A stretch of 22,793 nt of DNA. Origin: CAZFVY01 sp964522665. GTDB taxonomy: Bacteria > Verrucomicrobiota > Verrucomicrobiia > Limisphaerales > CAZFVY01. The DNA is taken from the NCBI GenBank assembly GCA_964522665.1, contig CAZFVY010000113.1, positions 1-22,793 on the forward strand. The letters run 5' to 3'. Below are positions 8,414 through 16,069 of the stretch, piece by piece (the first letter of the stretch is position 1; every line of letters starts with the position of its first letter). Below the pieces are notes generated by a model that was not told where the DNA came from, made no database searches, and worked only from the letters and a program-made list of their open reading frames with translations. The position numbers and the translations under genes were made by a program.

Positions 8414-8426
8414 CTGGCAGGCCAGA
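8413..8426. promoter_or_regulatory. Second dyad adjoining the CusR-type box
   Basis: TCTGGC-AG-GCCAGA is a perfect 6+6 inverted repeat with a 2-base spacer that shares base 8413 with the preceding operator; the two centres are 14 bases apart. A 2-base loop makes a stable RNA hairpin unlikely, and no T tract follows, so a protein-binding site is more likely than an rsmH terminator. Its binding protein is unknown. Confidence 0.45.
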
Positions 8427-8440
8427 CGCCACTGGACGAG

Positions 8441-9490
8441 TCAAACGGCGCGGCGCGCCCAGCGCAGTTTGGCCGACGCGGAGCGGGGATTGGCGCGACG
8501 CTCTTCGTGGCTAGGCCGGATCACCTCGGGCGAAATCTCGGCGTACAGGCCGTCGCGGGCGCCCGCCTCGAAGGCTTTTTTAACGCGCCGATCTTCGCCC
8601 GAATGAAAGGTCAGGATCGCCGCGCGACCGCCGGGGTTCAGGCACGACGGGAGATGGCGCAAGAGCGTTTCGAGGGCGGAGAATTCGTCGTTGACCGCGA
8701 TGCGCAGCGCCTGGAAGACCCGGCGGATGGACAGCTCGCTGTCGTCGCGGTTCACACCCTCCAAGGCCGCGCGGACGGCGCGCGCGAGCGCCGAGGTGGT
8801 GGCAAACGTCTGGCCGGCGAGGGCCACCGCAAGGGTCTCCGCGCGCGGTTCGTCGGCGTTCTCGACCAGCAGGCGTTGCAACGCGTCGGGTCGGAGCCGG
8901 GCAAGCAAAGCCGAGGCGGGCTGGCCACGCTGCGGATTCATCCGCATATCGAGCGGGCCTTCGTGCTTGGTCGAGAAGCCGCGGAGCGGGTCGTCGAGTT
9001 GCATGGAGGAAACGCCGAGATCGGCCAGGAGCAGGTCCACGCCGGGAAGCTCCGCGGCGGCGAGGGCTTGCGGCAGGCCGGCGAAGTTGCCGCGTTGCGC
9101 CGTGAACGCGTCCGGGCCAAACCCGGCGGCGCGCAGGCGGGCCTCGGTCTTGGGCAGCTCGATGGGGTCGGCGTCGAAGCCGAGGAGCCGGCCACAGGGC
9201 TGCAGATGAGCCAGCAGTTCACGCGCGTGACCACCGAAGCCGAGGGTGCAGTCCACGGCCAGTTCGCCGGGGCGCGGGGCCAGCGCCGCGAGGATTTCGA
9301 CGACCATGATCGGGCGGTGCGTGCCCGCCGGCGTTTTGCCGGACGCCAATACCTTGGCGACGGTCTCGGCGTAGCGCTCGGGGTTGTGTTCCTTGTATTT
9401 TTCCTCGAAACGACGCGGGTTGCGGCCGGAGTAGCGCGGGCGCCGCTTGTGCGGCGTCGGGGCGATGGGGGAGAGCGAGTCGTCGGTCAC
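8441..9490 (-). CDS. rsmH: 16S rRNA (cytosine(1402)-N4)-methyltransferase RsmH
   Basis: RsmH (MraW) methylates N4 of C1402 in the 16S rRNA P site using S-adenosylmethionine. The signature elements are present: THRPIMVVEIL at the N-terminal substrate motif, DCTLGFGGHARELL (SAM site), GFDAD, LLADLGVSSMQLD, GPLDMRM, and near the end ILTFHSGEDRRVKKAF (normally FHSLEDR). There is no ATG before the HRP motif; GTG at 9490 gives 349 residues, about 40 longer than typical, with a basic extension containing RRPRYSGRNPRRFEEKYKEH that I recall from verrucomicrobial homologues. The gene is not next to mraZ, ftsL or other division genes. It is divergent from the flavoprotein gene at 9663, with a 172-base shared upstream region. 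Family sure; exact start moderate. Confidence 0.93.
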   Translation of the reverse strand: MTDDSLSPIAPTPHKRRPRYSGRNPRRFEEKYKEHNPERYAETVAKVLASGKTPAGTHRPIMVVEILAALAPRPGELAVDCTLGFGGHARELLAHLQPCGRLLGFDADPIELPKTEARLRAAGFGPDAFTAQRGNFAGLPQALAAAELPGVDLLLADLGVSSMQLDDPLRGFSTKHEGPLDMRMNPQRGQPASALLARLRPDALQRLLVENADEPRAETLAVALAGQTFATTSALARAVRAALEGVNRDDSELSIRRVFQALRIAVNDEFSALETLLRHLPSCLNPGGRAAILTFHSGEDRRVKKAFEAGARDGLYAEISPEVIRPSHEERRANPRSASAKLRWARRAV

Positions 9491-9561
9491 AGATGGGAGA
9501 GAGCTTACTGGAGGACTTGGGTGGGCCGCAATGGTGATCGGGGGGCGCGTGGGGCGCCAGG

Positions 9562-9595
9562 GTGGACGGGAGTGGACGGGGTGGACCGCGTGGAC
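9562..9595. repeat. Four GTGGAC direct repeats in the divergent promoter region
   Basis: GTGGAC occurs at 9562, 9572, 9581 and 9590, spaced 10, 9 and 9 bases, close to one helical turn. The array lies between the starts of rsmH and the flavoprotein gene. Such GTCCAC-type runs could be a short tandem repeat of the genome or a regulator-binding array; the sequence alone does not decide. Confidence 0.6.
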
Positions 9596-9662
9596 GCTGA
9601 CGATAGACGGCCCATTCGGAAAAGGCTGCGCGGGGTGGCGGGGGTTCTGGTAGATTTGGGGC

Positions 9663-10895
9663 GTGAATTTACGACGCGTCGTGGTGGTGGGTGGCGGGGC
9701 CGCGGGGTTCTTCGCGGCGATTACGTGCGCCGAGGCCCGGCCGGACGCGGAGGTCACGATCTTGGAGAAATCAGCGCAATTCCTCGGCAAGGTGCGGATT
9801 TCCGGGGGCGGGCGCTGCAACGTGACCCACGCGTGTTTTGACGCGCGTGAATTGACGACCCGCTTTCCGCGCGGCGAACGGGAGTTGCTCGGGCCTTGCC
9901 AGTCGTTCCAAGCGCGCGACACGGTGGCCTGGTTCGAAGCGCGCGGCGTGAGACTCAAGACGGAGAATGACGGCCGGATGTTTCCCGTCACCGATTCATC
10001 GCAAACGATCATCGATTGCCTCGTCAACGCCGCCAAGGCGGCGGGGGTAAAAATGGTGGCCAATCGCGGGGTCGCGGCGGTGGCCCGCGAGCCGGGTGGC
10101 GGTTTTCGGCTGACGCTGGCGAACGGCGAGGTCTTGGCGTGTGATCGTTTGCTCCTGGCGACCGGGGGTTGCCGGGGCGCGGCGGCCGGGGAATTGGCGG
10201 TCTCGCTCGGGCACACGCTGGCGCCGCCGGTGCCGTCGCTCTTCACGTTTCATGTTGAGACCGGATGGGTGCGCGACTTGGCGGGGGTTTCGGTCGAATC
10301 GACGGTCGTGTCGGTCCCGGACACCAAACTGCGCGAGCAAGGGGCCTTGCTGCTGACGCATTGGGGGCTGAGCGGCCCGGTGATTCTGCGGTTGTCAGCG
10401 TGGGGCGCGCGGACGTTGCACGGGTTGGATTACCGATTTCCGCTCCAGATTAACTGGTTGCCGCGGCTTTCCGCGGAGGGGGTGGCTAAGGAGCTGGCCT
10501 CGCGCCGCGCCGCGCAACCGGCCCGCCTGATCGTCAATGGCCCCATCGCGCCGCTCTCCGCGCGACTTTGGGAACAACTCGTGCTCGCCGCCGGCCTGCC
10601 ACGCGAGACGCGCTGGGCTTCGCTCTCGCGCCCCGCGCAGCACGCGCTCGTTCAGCAGCTTACGCGGACGGAATTGAAGGTGACCGGCAAGAGCCTCAAC
10701 AAGGATGAATTCGTGACCTGCGGCGGCGTGCGCTTGAACGAGGTCAATTTCAAGACGATGGAGAGCCGCGTTTGTCCCGGCCTGCATTTCGCGGGCGAAT
10801 TGCTCGACATCGACGGCATCACCGGCGGTTTCAATTTCCAAGCGGCGTGGACCACGGGCTGGCTGGCGGGACGGGCGATGGGGGGGAAGTCTTAA
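9663..10895 (+). CDS. BaiN/YhiN (HI0933)-type NAD(P)/FAD-dependent flavoprotein
   Basis: A 410-residue flavoprotein of the HI0933-like family, whose members are putative oxidoreductases; no specific substrate is known for most. The Rossmann FAD site is RRVVVVGGGAAGFFAAI at residues 4-20, followed by LEKSAQFLGKVRISGGGRCN, which carries the family-defining GKxxxSGGGRCN. The C-terminus has the second FAD signature FAGELLDIDGITGGFNFQAA. The length is normal for the family. GTG at 9663 is used because the Rossmann fold begins 3 residues later and no upstream start is needed. It is convergent with the unknown secreted-protein gene and divergent from rsmH, so it appears monocistronic. Confidence 0.93.
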   Translation: MNLRRVVVVGGGAAGFFAAITCAEARPDAEVTILEKSAQFLGKVRISGGGRCNVTHACFDARELTTRFPRGERELLGPCQSFQARDTVAWFEARGVRLKTENDGRMFPVTDSSQTIIDCLVNAAKAAGVKMVANRGVAAVAREPGGGFRLTLANGEVLACDRLLLATGGCRGAAAGELAVSLGHTLAPPVPSLFTFHVETGWVRDLAGVSVESTVVSVPDTKLREQGALLLTHWGLSGPVILRLSAWGARTLHGLDYRFPLQINWLPRLSAEGVAKELASRRAAQPARLIVNGPIAPLSARLWEQLVLAAGLPRETRWASLSRPAQHALVQQLTRTELKVTGKSLNKDEFVTCGGVRLNEVNFKTMESRVCPGLHFAGELLDIDGITGGFNFQAAWTTGWLAGRAMGGKS

Positions 10896-10964
10896 GACGA
10901 ACGTCGCTTCACGGAACTAAAGCTCGTCGAAAACGATGGGCAACGGCGCCATCGGCGAGCGAGC

Positions 10965-11807
10965 TCATTTGGCGAACAGATCGTGAAGCGATGGATCGAG
11001 AAAGAATCCATACCACTTTTCGTGCCCAAGGCGGGTGCGTTTATGAGTCTTAAGATCATAGAGCGACCATGTCGCAAACAAATCACCGCCCGACGTCAAT
11101 AGAACCGACCGCCCATCCTGCGCCATGTCCACAACGCCGCCGACCCGCGGCAGATCAATTTGCTCGGCAACACGATAAGCGCCGTCCTCGTGTATAATTC
11201 TGCGGCCAGTCGCCTTCGAGTCCGATTTGGACCTCGTATATCCAAAAACAAAAATCTCCTCACCTATCTGAAAGAGATGTTGAGAATAAAAACCATCGAG
11301 AGTCAACAGTGGTTCCGTCGGATTTGAGGTTCGAAAAATAGAAGTGGCCTTGCCAGGCCCGGAAAGGTAGAAGATATTTCCTCCTGGCGCGAAACCCCAA
11401 CGGGTTAAAGGAGTGAACGCGACTCTCTTGCCATCACGAAAAACCAGCTCTTGATCCTTAACTACGCATACGTTCCGGCCATTATCATCGAACGCACCGG
11501 TCGCCCCGTCAACCTGATCGAGCCTCACATAATTGGTCGATATCGTCGCCATTACGGTGGTCCAATTCCCGTTGGTCGGCATGTGATAGACGGCAAACAA
11601 CTTAGTCCCGGTAGAGTTTCTCGACAGGGAGACTACGTACCCTCCAGAGACTCCCTGCTTTTGGAGGATTCTTCGGAGCGGTTTATCGGAAAGCGAGGTT
11701 AGCTTAAAGATGTCCTCGTGACCGGCGCCGTCAACCCCCGCGGGCAGCGCAGTTTCAAAGAGTCCGACACAAGCCAAAAAGGCGGCGATTCTCAGACACC
11801 AATTCAT
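10965..11807 (-). CDS. Unknown secreted protein, possibly beta-propeller-like
   Basis: I do not recognise this 280-residue protein. ATG 11807 gives a signal peptide (MNWCLRIAAFLACVGLFETA then LPAG) with likely cleavage after the ALPA segment near residue 22. Longer readings from 11864 or from the GTG at 11954 would bury the signal, and the 11954 start appears to belong to a hicA remnant. The mature part is rich in short aromatic strands with Gly-Asn/Asp-Gly turns (GYVVSLSRN, ELVFRDGKRVAF, GFAPGGNIFYLSGPG, WSLYDLKTHKRTRLG), compatible with a small beta-propeller of the YVTN or TolB-like kind, but no family motif is certain. Codon choice looks less GC-biased than in neighbouring genes, suggesting acquired DNA. 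It follows the small HicB gene on the same strand and converges on the flavoprotein gene. Confidence 0.65.
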   Translation of the reverse strand: MNWCLRIAAFLACVGLFETALPAGVDGAGHEDIFKLTSLSDKPLRRILQKQGVSGGYVVSLSRNSTGTKLFAVYHMPTNGNWTTVMATISTNYVRLDQVDGATGAFDDNGRNVCVVKDQELVFRDGKRVAFTPLTRWGFAPGGNIFYLSGPGKATSIFRTSNPTEPLLTLDGFYSQHLFQIGEEIFVFGYTRSKSDSKATGRRIIHEDGAYRVAEQIDLPRVGGVVDMAQDGRSVLLTSGGDLFATWSLYDLKTHKRTRLGHEKWYGFFLDPSLHDLFAK

Positions 11808-11918
11808 GCCGGAAAGGCGATGCGCTTTGACGATGGCGAAGGAACGAATATTGGCGGAGGGCATACGGAGTGATTCAGATGCGCGTGGGTACTGAACCCG
11901 AGGGGCACTAGAACTCAG

Positions 11919-11954
11919 GCTTCCGTGGAACGTCTCGTAGGCGACACGGGTCAC
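11919..11954 (-). pseudogene. Probable 5' stub of a hicA toxin gene
   Basis: Directly after the HicB stop, a GTG begins an open frame reading VTRVAYETFHGS. HicA proteins encoded immediately after HicB commonly begin with (M/V)-(T/S/P)-RV-x-Y-x-T/E followed by a helix and a GSH motif. Here the resemblance ends after about ten codons: no GSH or downstream basic region follows, and the frame then runs on toward the secreted-protein gene. This suggests that hicA has been cut off. The match is short, so this is inference. Confidence 0.35.
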
Positions 11955-12146
11955 TTAAACGCCCGGAGAGAGGGACTCTATCAGCGGCTCGCCGTCCTCC
12001 AGGAGCATCGCCACCACCTCTTCAAGATTTTGATTCAGTTCGTCCAACGTCGCCGCTTGCGAATGGGCGCCGGGAAAGTCCGGAACGTGACCAACAAAGA
12101 GATTCGTCTCCGGGCAATGTTCGACGACTGCGGTGTAGGTTCTCAT
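11955..12146 (-). CDS. HicB-family antitoxin (short)
   Basis: A 63-residue protein with the partial RNase H-like fold of HicB antitoxins: MRTYTAVVEHCPETNLFVGH, then VPDFPGAHSQAATLDELNQN and a helix ending LLEDGEPLIES. HicB normally binds and inhibits the mRNA interferase HicA. Relatives of this type usually end with a further strand resembling GTQTVRVA after the LLEDGEP segment; here the protein stops at LSPGV, so the C-terminus is altered. No intact hicA lies downstream (see the stub at 11919-11954) or upstream. The gene may be a remnant or may act as a solitary antitoxin. ATG 12146 is the only sensible start. Confidence 0.8.
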   Translation of the reverse strand: MRTYTAVVEHCPETNLFVGHVPDFPGAHSQAATLDELNQNLEEVVAMLLEDGEPLIESLSPGV

Positions 12147-12261
12147 TCTGCATTAAAGGGTAAACGCCTGCGCCGATGTGTCAACGAACGCTTGGAGCCC
12201 GAGTACAGCCGAGACTATTGACCGGTCGGGTATTGTTTTGGATGCGTGAGGCGTTCAAGGC

Positions 12262-12285
12262 CGCTCGCGCGCACTAGCGCGAGCG
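12262..12285. repeat. Perfect 9-bp inverted repeat downstream of the mac-like operon
   Basis: CGCTCGCGC (12262-12270) and GCGCGAGCG (12277-12285) form a stem with a 6-base loop. It lies beyond the end of the permease gene at 12344 on the minus strand, next to a second hairpin at 12287-12305. No T tract follows, so a Rho-independent terminator is uncertain; it may be a dispersed palindromic intergenic element. Confidence 0.65.
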
Positions 12286-12286
12286 T

Positions 12287-12305
12287 GCCGTCGCAGCGCG
12301 ACGGC
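12287..12305. repeat. Perfect 8-bp inverted repeat, second of a tandem pair
   Basis: GCCGTCGC (12287-12294) and GCGACGGC (12298-12305) are separated by 3 bases and are followed by CCTACC. Only one base separates it from the hairpin at 12262-12285. The phrase with GACGGCCCTACC looks like a dispersed intergenic repeat, but only one copy is in this window. Confidence 0.6.
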
Positions 12306-12343
12306 CCTACCCTCCAGAAGCGCCCGGCTCGGGCTCACGATTG

Positions 12344-13561
<1,218 letters not shown>

Positions 13562-13577
13562 GGCTGGTTCCTTTCGG

Positions 13578-14339
13578 TTACGACGTGAGTTGGATGGCTT
13601 GTTGGGCCTCGCGCAGGCGTTGCAACTCGACGTCGGCGATCAGGCGGTCGGTCACGGGTTGATCGCTGACGATCCGGCCGTCGCGCATCACCACGGTCCG
13701 CCGGGTAAAGCGGGCGATATCGAGTTCGTGGGTGACCATGACCAGGGTGATGCCCTGGTCGTTGAGGCGCTGGAAGACGCCCATGATCTCGATGCTGGTC
13801 TGGGTATCGAGGTTGCCCGTTGGCTCATCGGCGAGGATCAGGGCCGGTTGGTTGGCCAGGGCGCGCGCGATCGCCACGCGTTGCTGCTGGCCGCCGGAAA
13901 GTTGATTCGGGTGGTGGTCCGCCCGATCGGCCAAGCCGACCATCGAGAGGGAACGGAGGGCGACCTCGCGTTGTTCACGCGGGGACCGGGTCTTGCGTGT
14001 GTAGAGCATCGGCAGCTCGACGTTCTCGAGCGCCGAGGTGCGGGAGAGCAGGTTGAAGCCTTGAAAGACGAAGCCGATCTTCTCGTTGCGGATCTCGGCC
14101 AATTGATCGCGATTGAGTCCGGAGACATCGATGCCATCGAGCAGGTACGTCCCTTTGGTCGGCCGATCGAGGCAGCCGAGCACGTTCATCATCGTCGATT
14201 TGCCCGAGCCGCTGGCGCCCATGATGGCGACAAACTCACCGGCGCCAATGGTGAGCGACACATCCCGCACGGCATGCACGTCCACTTCGCCGGTGTGATA
14301 GACCTTGTGGATATGATCGAGTTGGATAATCAGGTTCAT
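13578..14339 (-). CDS. MacB/LolD-like ABC transporter ATP-binding protein
   Basis: A 253-residue nucleotide-binding subunit. Walker A is GASGSGKST near residue 41, the Q loop lies in GFVFQGFNLL, the signature is LSGGQQQRVAIARAL, Walker B is LILADEPTGNLD and the H loop is VMVTHEL. The ADEPTGNLD wording is typical of the MacB/LolD/FtsE group. It powers the permease encoded 16 bases downstream. Upstream, a GC-rich hairpin (14349-14368) ends 9 bases before its ATG and may reduce translation or mark a processing point between the adaptor and the ATPase. The length is about 20 residues more than the core family, from a C-terminal tail ELQRLREAQQAIQLTS. Confidence 0.95.
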   Translation of the reverse strand: MNLIIQLDHIHKVYHTGEVDVHAVRDVSLTIGAGEFVAIMGASGSGKSTMMNVLGCLDRPTKGTYLLDGIDVSGLNRDQLAEIRNEKIGFVFQGFNLLSRTSALENVELPMLYTRKTRSPREQREVALRSLSMVGLADRADHHPNQLSGGQQQRVAIARALANQPALILADEPTGNLDTQTSIEIMGVFQRLNDQGITLVMVTHELDIARFTRRTVVMRDGRIVSDQPVTDRLIADVELQRLREAQQAIQLTS

Positions 14340-14348
14340 GCCCGAAGG

Positions 14349-14368
14349 CGCGGCGCCAAAGCGCCGCG
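14349..14368 (-). promoter_or_regulatory. Hairpin just before the ABC ATPase start codon
   Basis: CGCGGCGC (14349-14356) and GCGCCGCG (14361-14368) are perfect 8-base arms around a 4-base loop, in the 69-base gap between the adaptor gene end and the ATPase start (14339, minus strand). In the mRNA the stem ends 9 bases before the ATG, where the ribosome must land. No T tract follows. It could be an attenuator, an RNA processing or stability element, or simply GC-rich coincidence. Confidence 0.55.
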
Positions 14369-14408
14369 AATTTCGCCGTCAAGGATCGTTTCGCACAGCT
14401 TAGGAGGA

Positions 14409-15764
14409 TCAGAAACGCCGGCCGCCGCCGAACGGATTCGCCGTCGGCGCTTGGGCCGCGGACTGCGGCAGGTTCAGCCCGACGACGACGGTTTCACCTT
14501 CCTTAAGCCCATCCGTGATCTCGGTGAAAACGCCGTCACTGATGCCGGTCTTGACCTGGACCGGCTTGAGTTGGGCAACGACGCCGGCGACTTGATTGGT
14601 GTCTTCCATCACGTAAATCGTGCGGACGATCTGGCGCTCACCGCGCGGGCGTCGGGCGCCGCCGGGTCCACCGGGACCACCGCCACCCGGGCGACCGCCG
14701 CCGGCCCCACCGGCTCCGCCCAAACCGGCGCCTGCCCCGCCCGCGCCTCGCTGGCCGCGTCCGTCTCCGCCTTCGGGCGAAGCGGCGGCAACGACGTTCG
14801 TGCCGCCGGGGGGTTTCTTGGCGTCGGCGGCGTCCGCGGGTTTGAAGCGCAACGCGGAGTTGGGAATCTTCAGCACGCCCTCTTTGTGCGCGACGATGAT
14901 CGAGAGGTTCGCGGTCATGCCGGGCAGAAGTTTGAGGTCGTCATTTTTTACCTCTACCACGGTATCATAGGAGACGACATTCTGCACGGTAATCGGCGCG
15001 TAACGTATCTGGATGACCTTCCCTTTGAAGGTGCGATAGGGAAAGGCGTCCACCGTGAAATCGACTTGCTGGTTGACCTCGACGCCGCCGACGTCGGCCT
15101 CGGAGACGTTCGCGTCAATCTGCATCCGCGTCAGATCATTGGCGATGATGAAGAGGGTCGGCGACGAGAAACTGGCGGCGACGGTCTGGCCCACGTCCAC
15201 GCTGCGGGAAATGACGACGCCGTTGGTCGGCGAATAAATCGTCGCGCGGGACAGATCGACGTTGGCGCGCTCGAGGGCGGCCTCTTTCATCTGCACATTT
15301 GCCTGCGCGGAGTGAAAATTCGCGACGGCGGTGTCCAAATCCGATTGGGCGATGAGGTCGTTTTTCCGTAATTCGGCGGCGCGTTTGGCCTCGACGCTGG
15401 CGAGTTCCAGGGCGGCCTTCGAGCTGGCGAGGTCGCCGGCGGCCTGATCGGACGCGGCCTTAAAGGTCGCGGGATCGAGTTGCGCGATCACCTGGCCCTC
15501 CTTCACCGGCGAATTATAATCGACGTAGAGCTTCGAAATGATCCCGGAGACTTGGCTGCCGACCTGGACGTTTACGACGGGGTTCAGTTGCCCGGTCGCG
15601 GTGACCGCCTGGGTCACGTCTCCCCTGGCGACGACGGCGGTTCGATAATCCGGCTTCTCACCGCCCGCGTGATAATAATACTTGACGCCCACAGCGGTCC
15701 CGCCACCCAGAATGATCAGCGCGACCAACCATTTGAGCCAAGACGTCTTTTTCTGAACAGCCAT
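14409..15764 (-). CDS. MacA-like periplasmic adaptor (membrane fusion protein)
   Basis: A 451-residue adaptor of the MacA/YknX kind that joins the MacB-like exporter to an outer membrane channel. TM anchor at residues 10-27; lipoyl half QAVTATGQLNPVVNVQVGSQ and the second half IYSPTNGVVISRSVDVGQTV; helical hairpin at about 100-172 (Ala/Glu/Lys-rich); beta barrel at about 210-300 with PGMTANLSIIV; then IPNSALRFKPAD (300-311). Residues 331-374 form a Gly/Arg-rich, low-complexity insert between the barrel and the membrane-proximal domain, which resumes at RTIYVMED. The C-terminus PFGGGRRF is also Gly/Arg-rich. It is first in a three-gene unit, and no TolC-type gene is attached. The start is clear; the annotated product RND adaptor is also used for such proteins. 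Confidence 0.92.
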   Translation of the reverse strand: MAVQKKTSWLKWLVALIILGGGTAVGVKYYYHAGGEKPDYRTAVVARGDVTQAVTATGQLNPVVNVQVGSQVSGIISKLYVDYNSPVKEGQVIAQLDPATFKAASDQAAGDLASSKAALELASVEAKRAAELRKNDLIAQSDLDTAVANFHSAQANVQMKEAALERANVDLSRATIYSPTNGVVISRSVDVGQTVAASFSSPTLFIIANDLTRMQIDANVSEADVGGVEVNQQVDFTVDAFPYRTFKGKVIQIRYAPITVQNVVSYDTVVEVKNDDLKLLPGMTANLSIIVAHKEGVLKIPNSALRFKPADAADAKKPPGGTNVVAAASPEGGDGRGQRGAGGAGAGLGGAGGAGGGRPGGGGPGGPGGARRPRGERQIVRTIYVMEDTNQVAGVVAQLKPVQVKTGISDGVFTEITDGLKEGETVVVGLNLPQSAAQAPTANPFGGGRRF

Positions 15765-16019
15765 AGCTTAACTTTCGACGGGTTGTTTCAAGGCAGGAGA
15801 ATACCGTTGAATGGGGGAAAATGGGAAGCCGATTTCTTGCGGCTAGGATAGAATTTGAAGAGGAAACACGAGAGCGTGGAGCCAGCTCCCATTCTGGCAC
15901 TCGGGTAGCGCCGCCGCGGACTCCAGCCCCGGCGCACGTTACGGGCGGCGCCGATTCGGATCGTCGGGCGGGTCGAGGCGGGAGGTAAAACGCCGAAAAA
16001 CATGCCCGTTTAAAACGGA
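15765..16019. other. Non-coding gap upstream of the mac-like unit
   Basis: I see no gene here. It must hold the promoter of the macA-like gene (minus strand). Within it lies a short dyad GGAGC-CA-GCTCC (15878-15889) and a TATCCT that could be a -10 element, but no matching -35 is clear. A short palindromic CCGTTT-A-AAACGG lies at about 16006-16018 beside the terminator of the next gene. Confidence 0.5.
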
Positions 16020-16051
16020 CTCGCGGGGCCGTCTTGCGACGGCCCCGCGAG
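16020..16051 (-). terminator. Strong intrinsic terminator of the LamG/discoidin gene
   Basis: A perfect 14-base-pair stem (16020-16033 with 16038-16051) closes a 4-base loop, beginning 19 bases after the stop of the gene ending at 16070. On the minus strand the stem is followed by TCCGTTTTAAACGGGC and then a T5 tract. The stem is very GC-rich. It isolates the large secreted-protein gene from the mac-like unit. Confidence 0.85.
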
Positions 16052-16069
16052 CGTGATTTTAGCTGTCGG

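Noticed and set aside
9491..10246. Extension of the rsmH frame upstream to 10246
   Set aside because: It runs antisense through the divergent flavoprotein gene and encodes Pro/Ser/Arg-rich sequence without RsmH similarity; GTG 9490 fits better.
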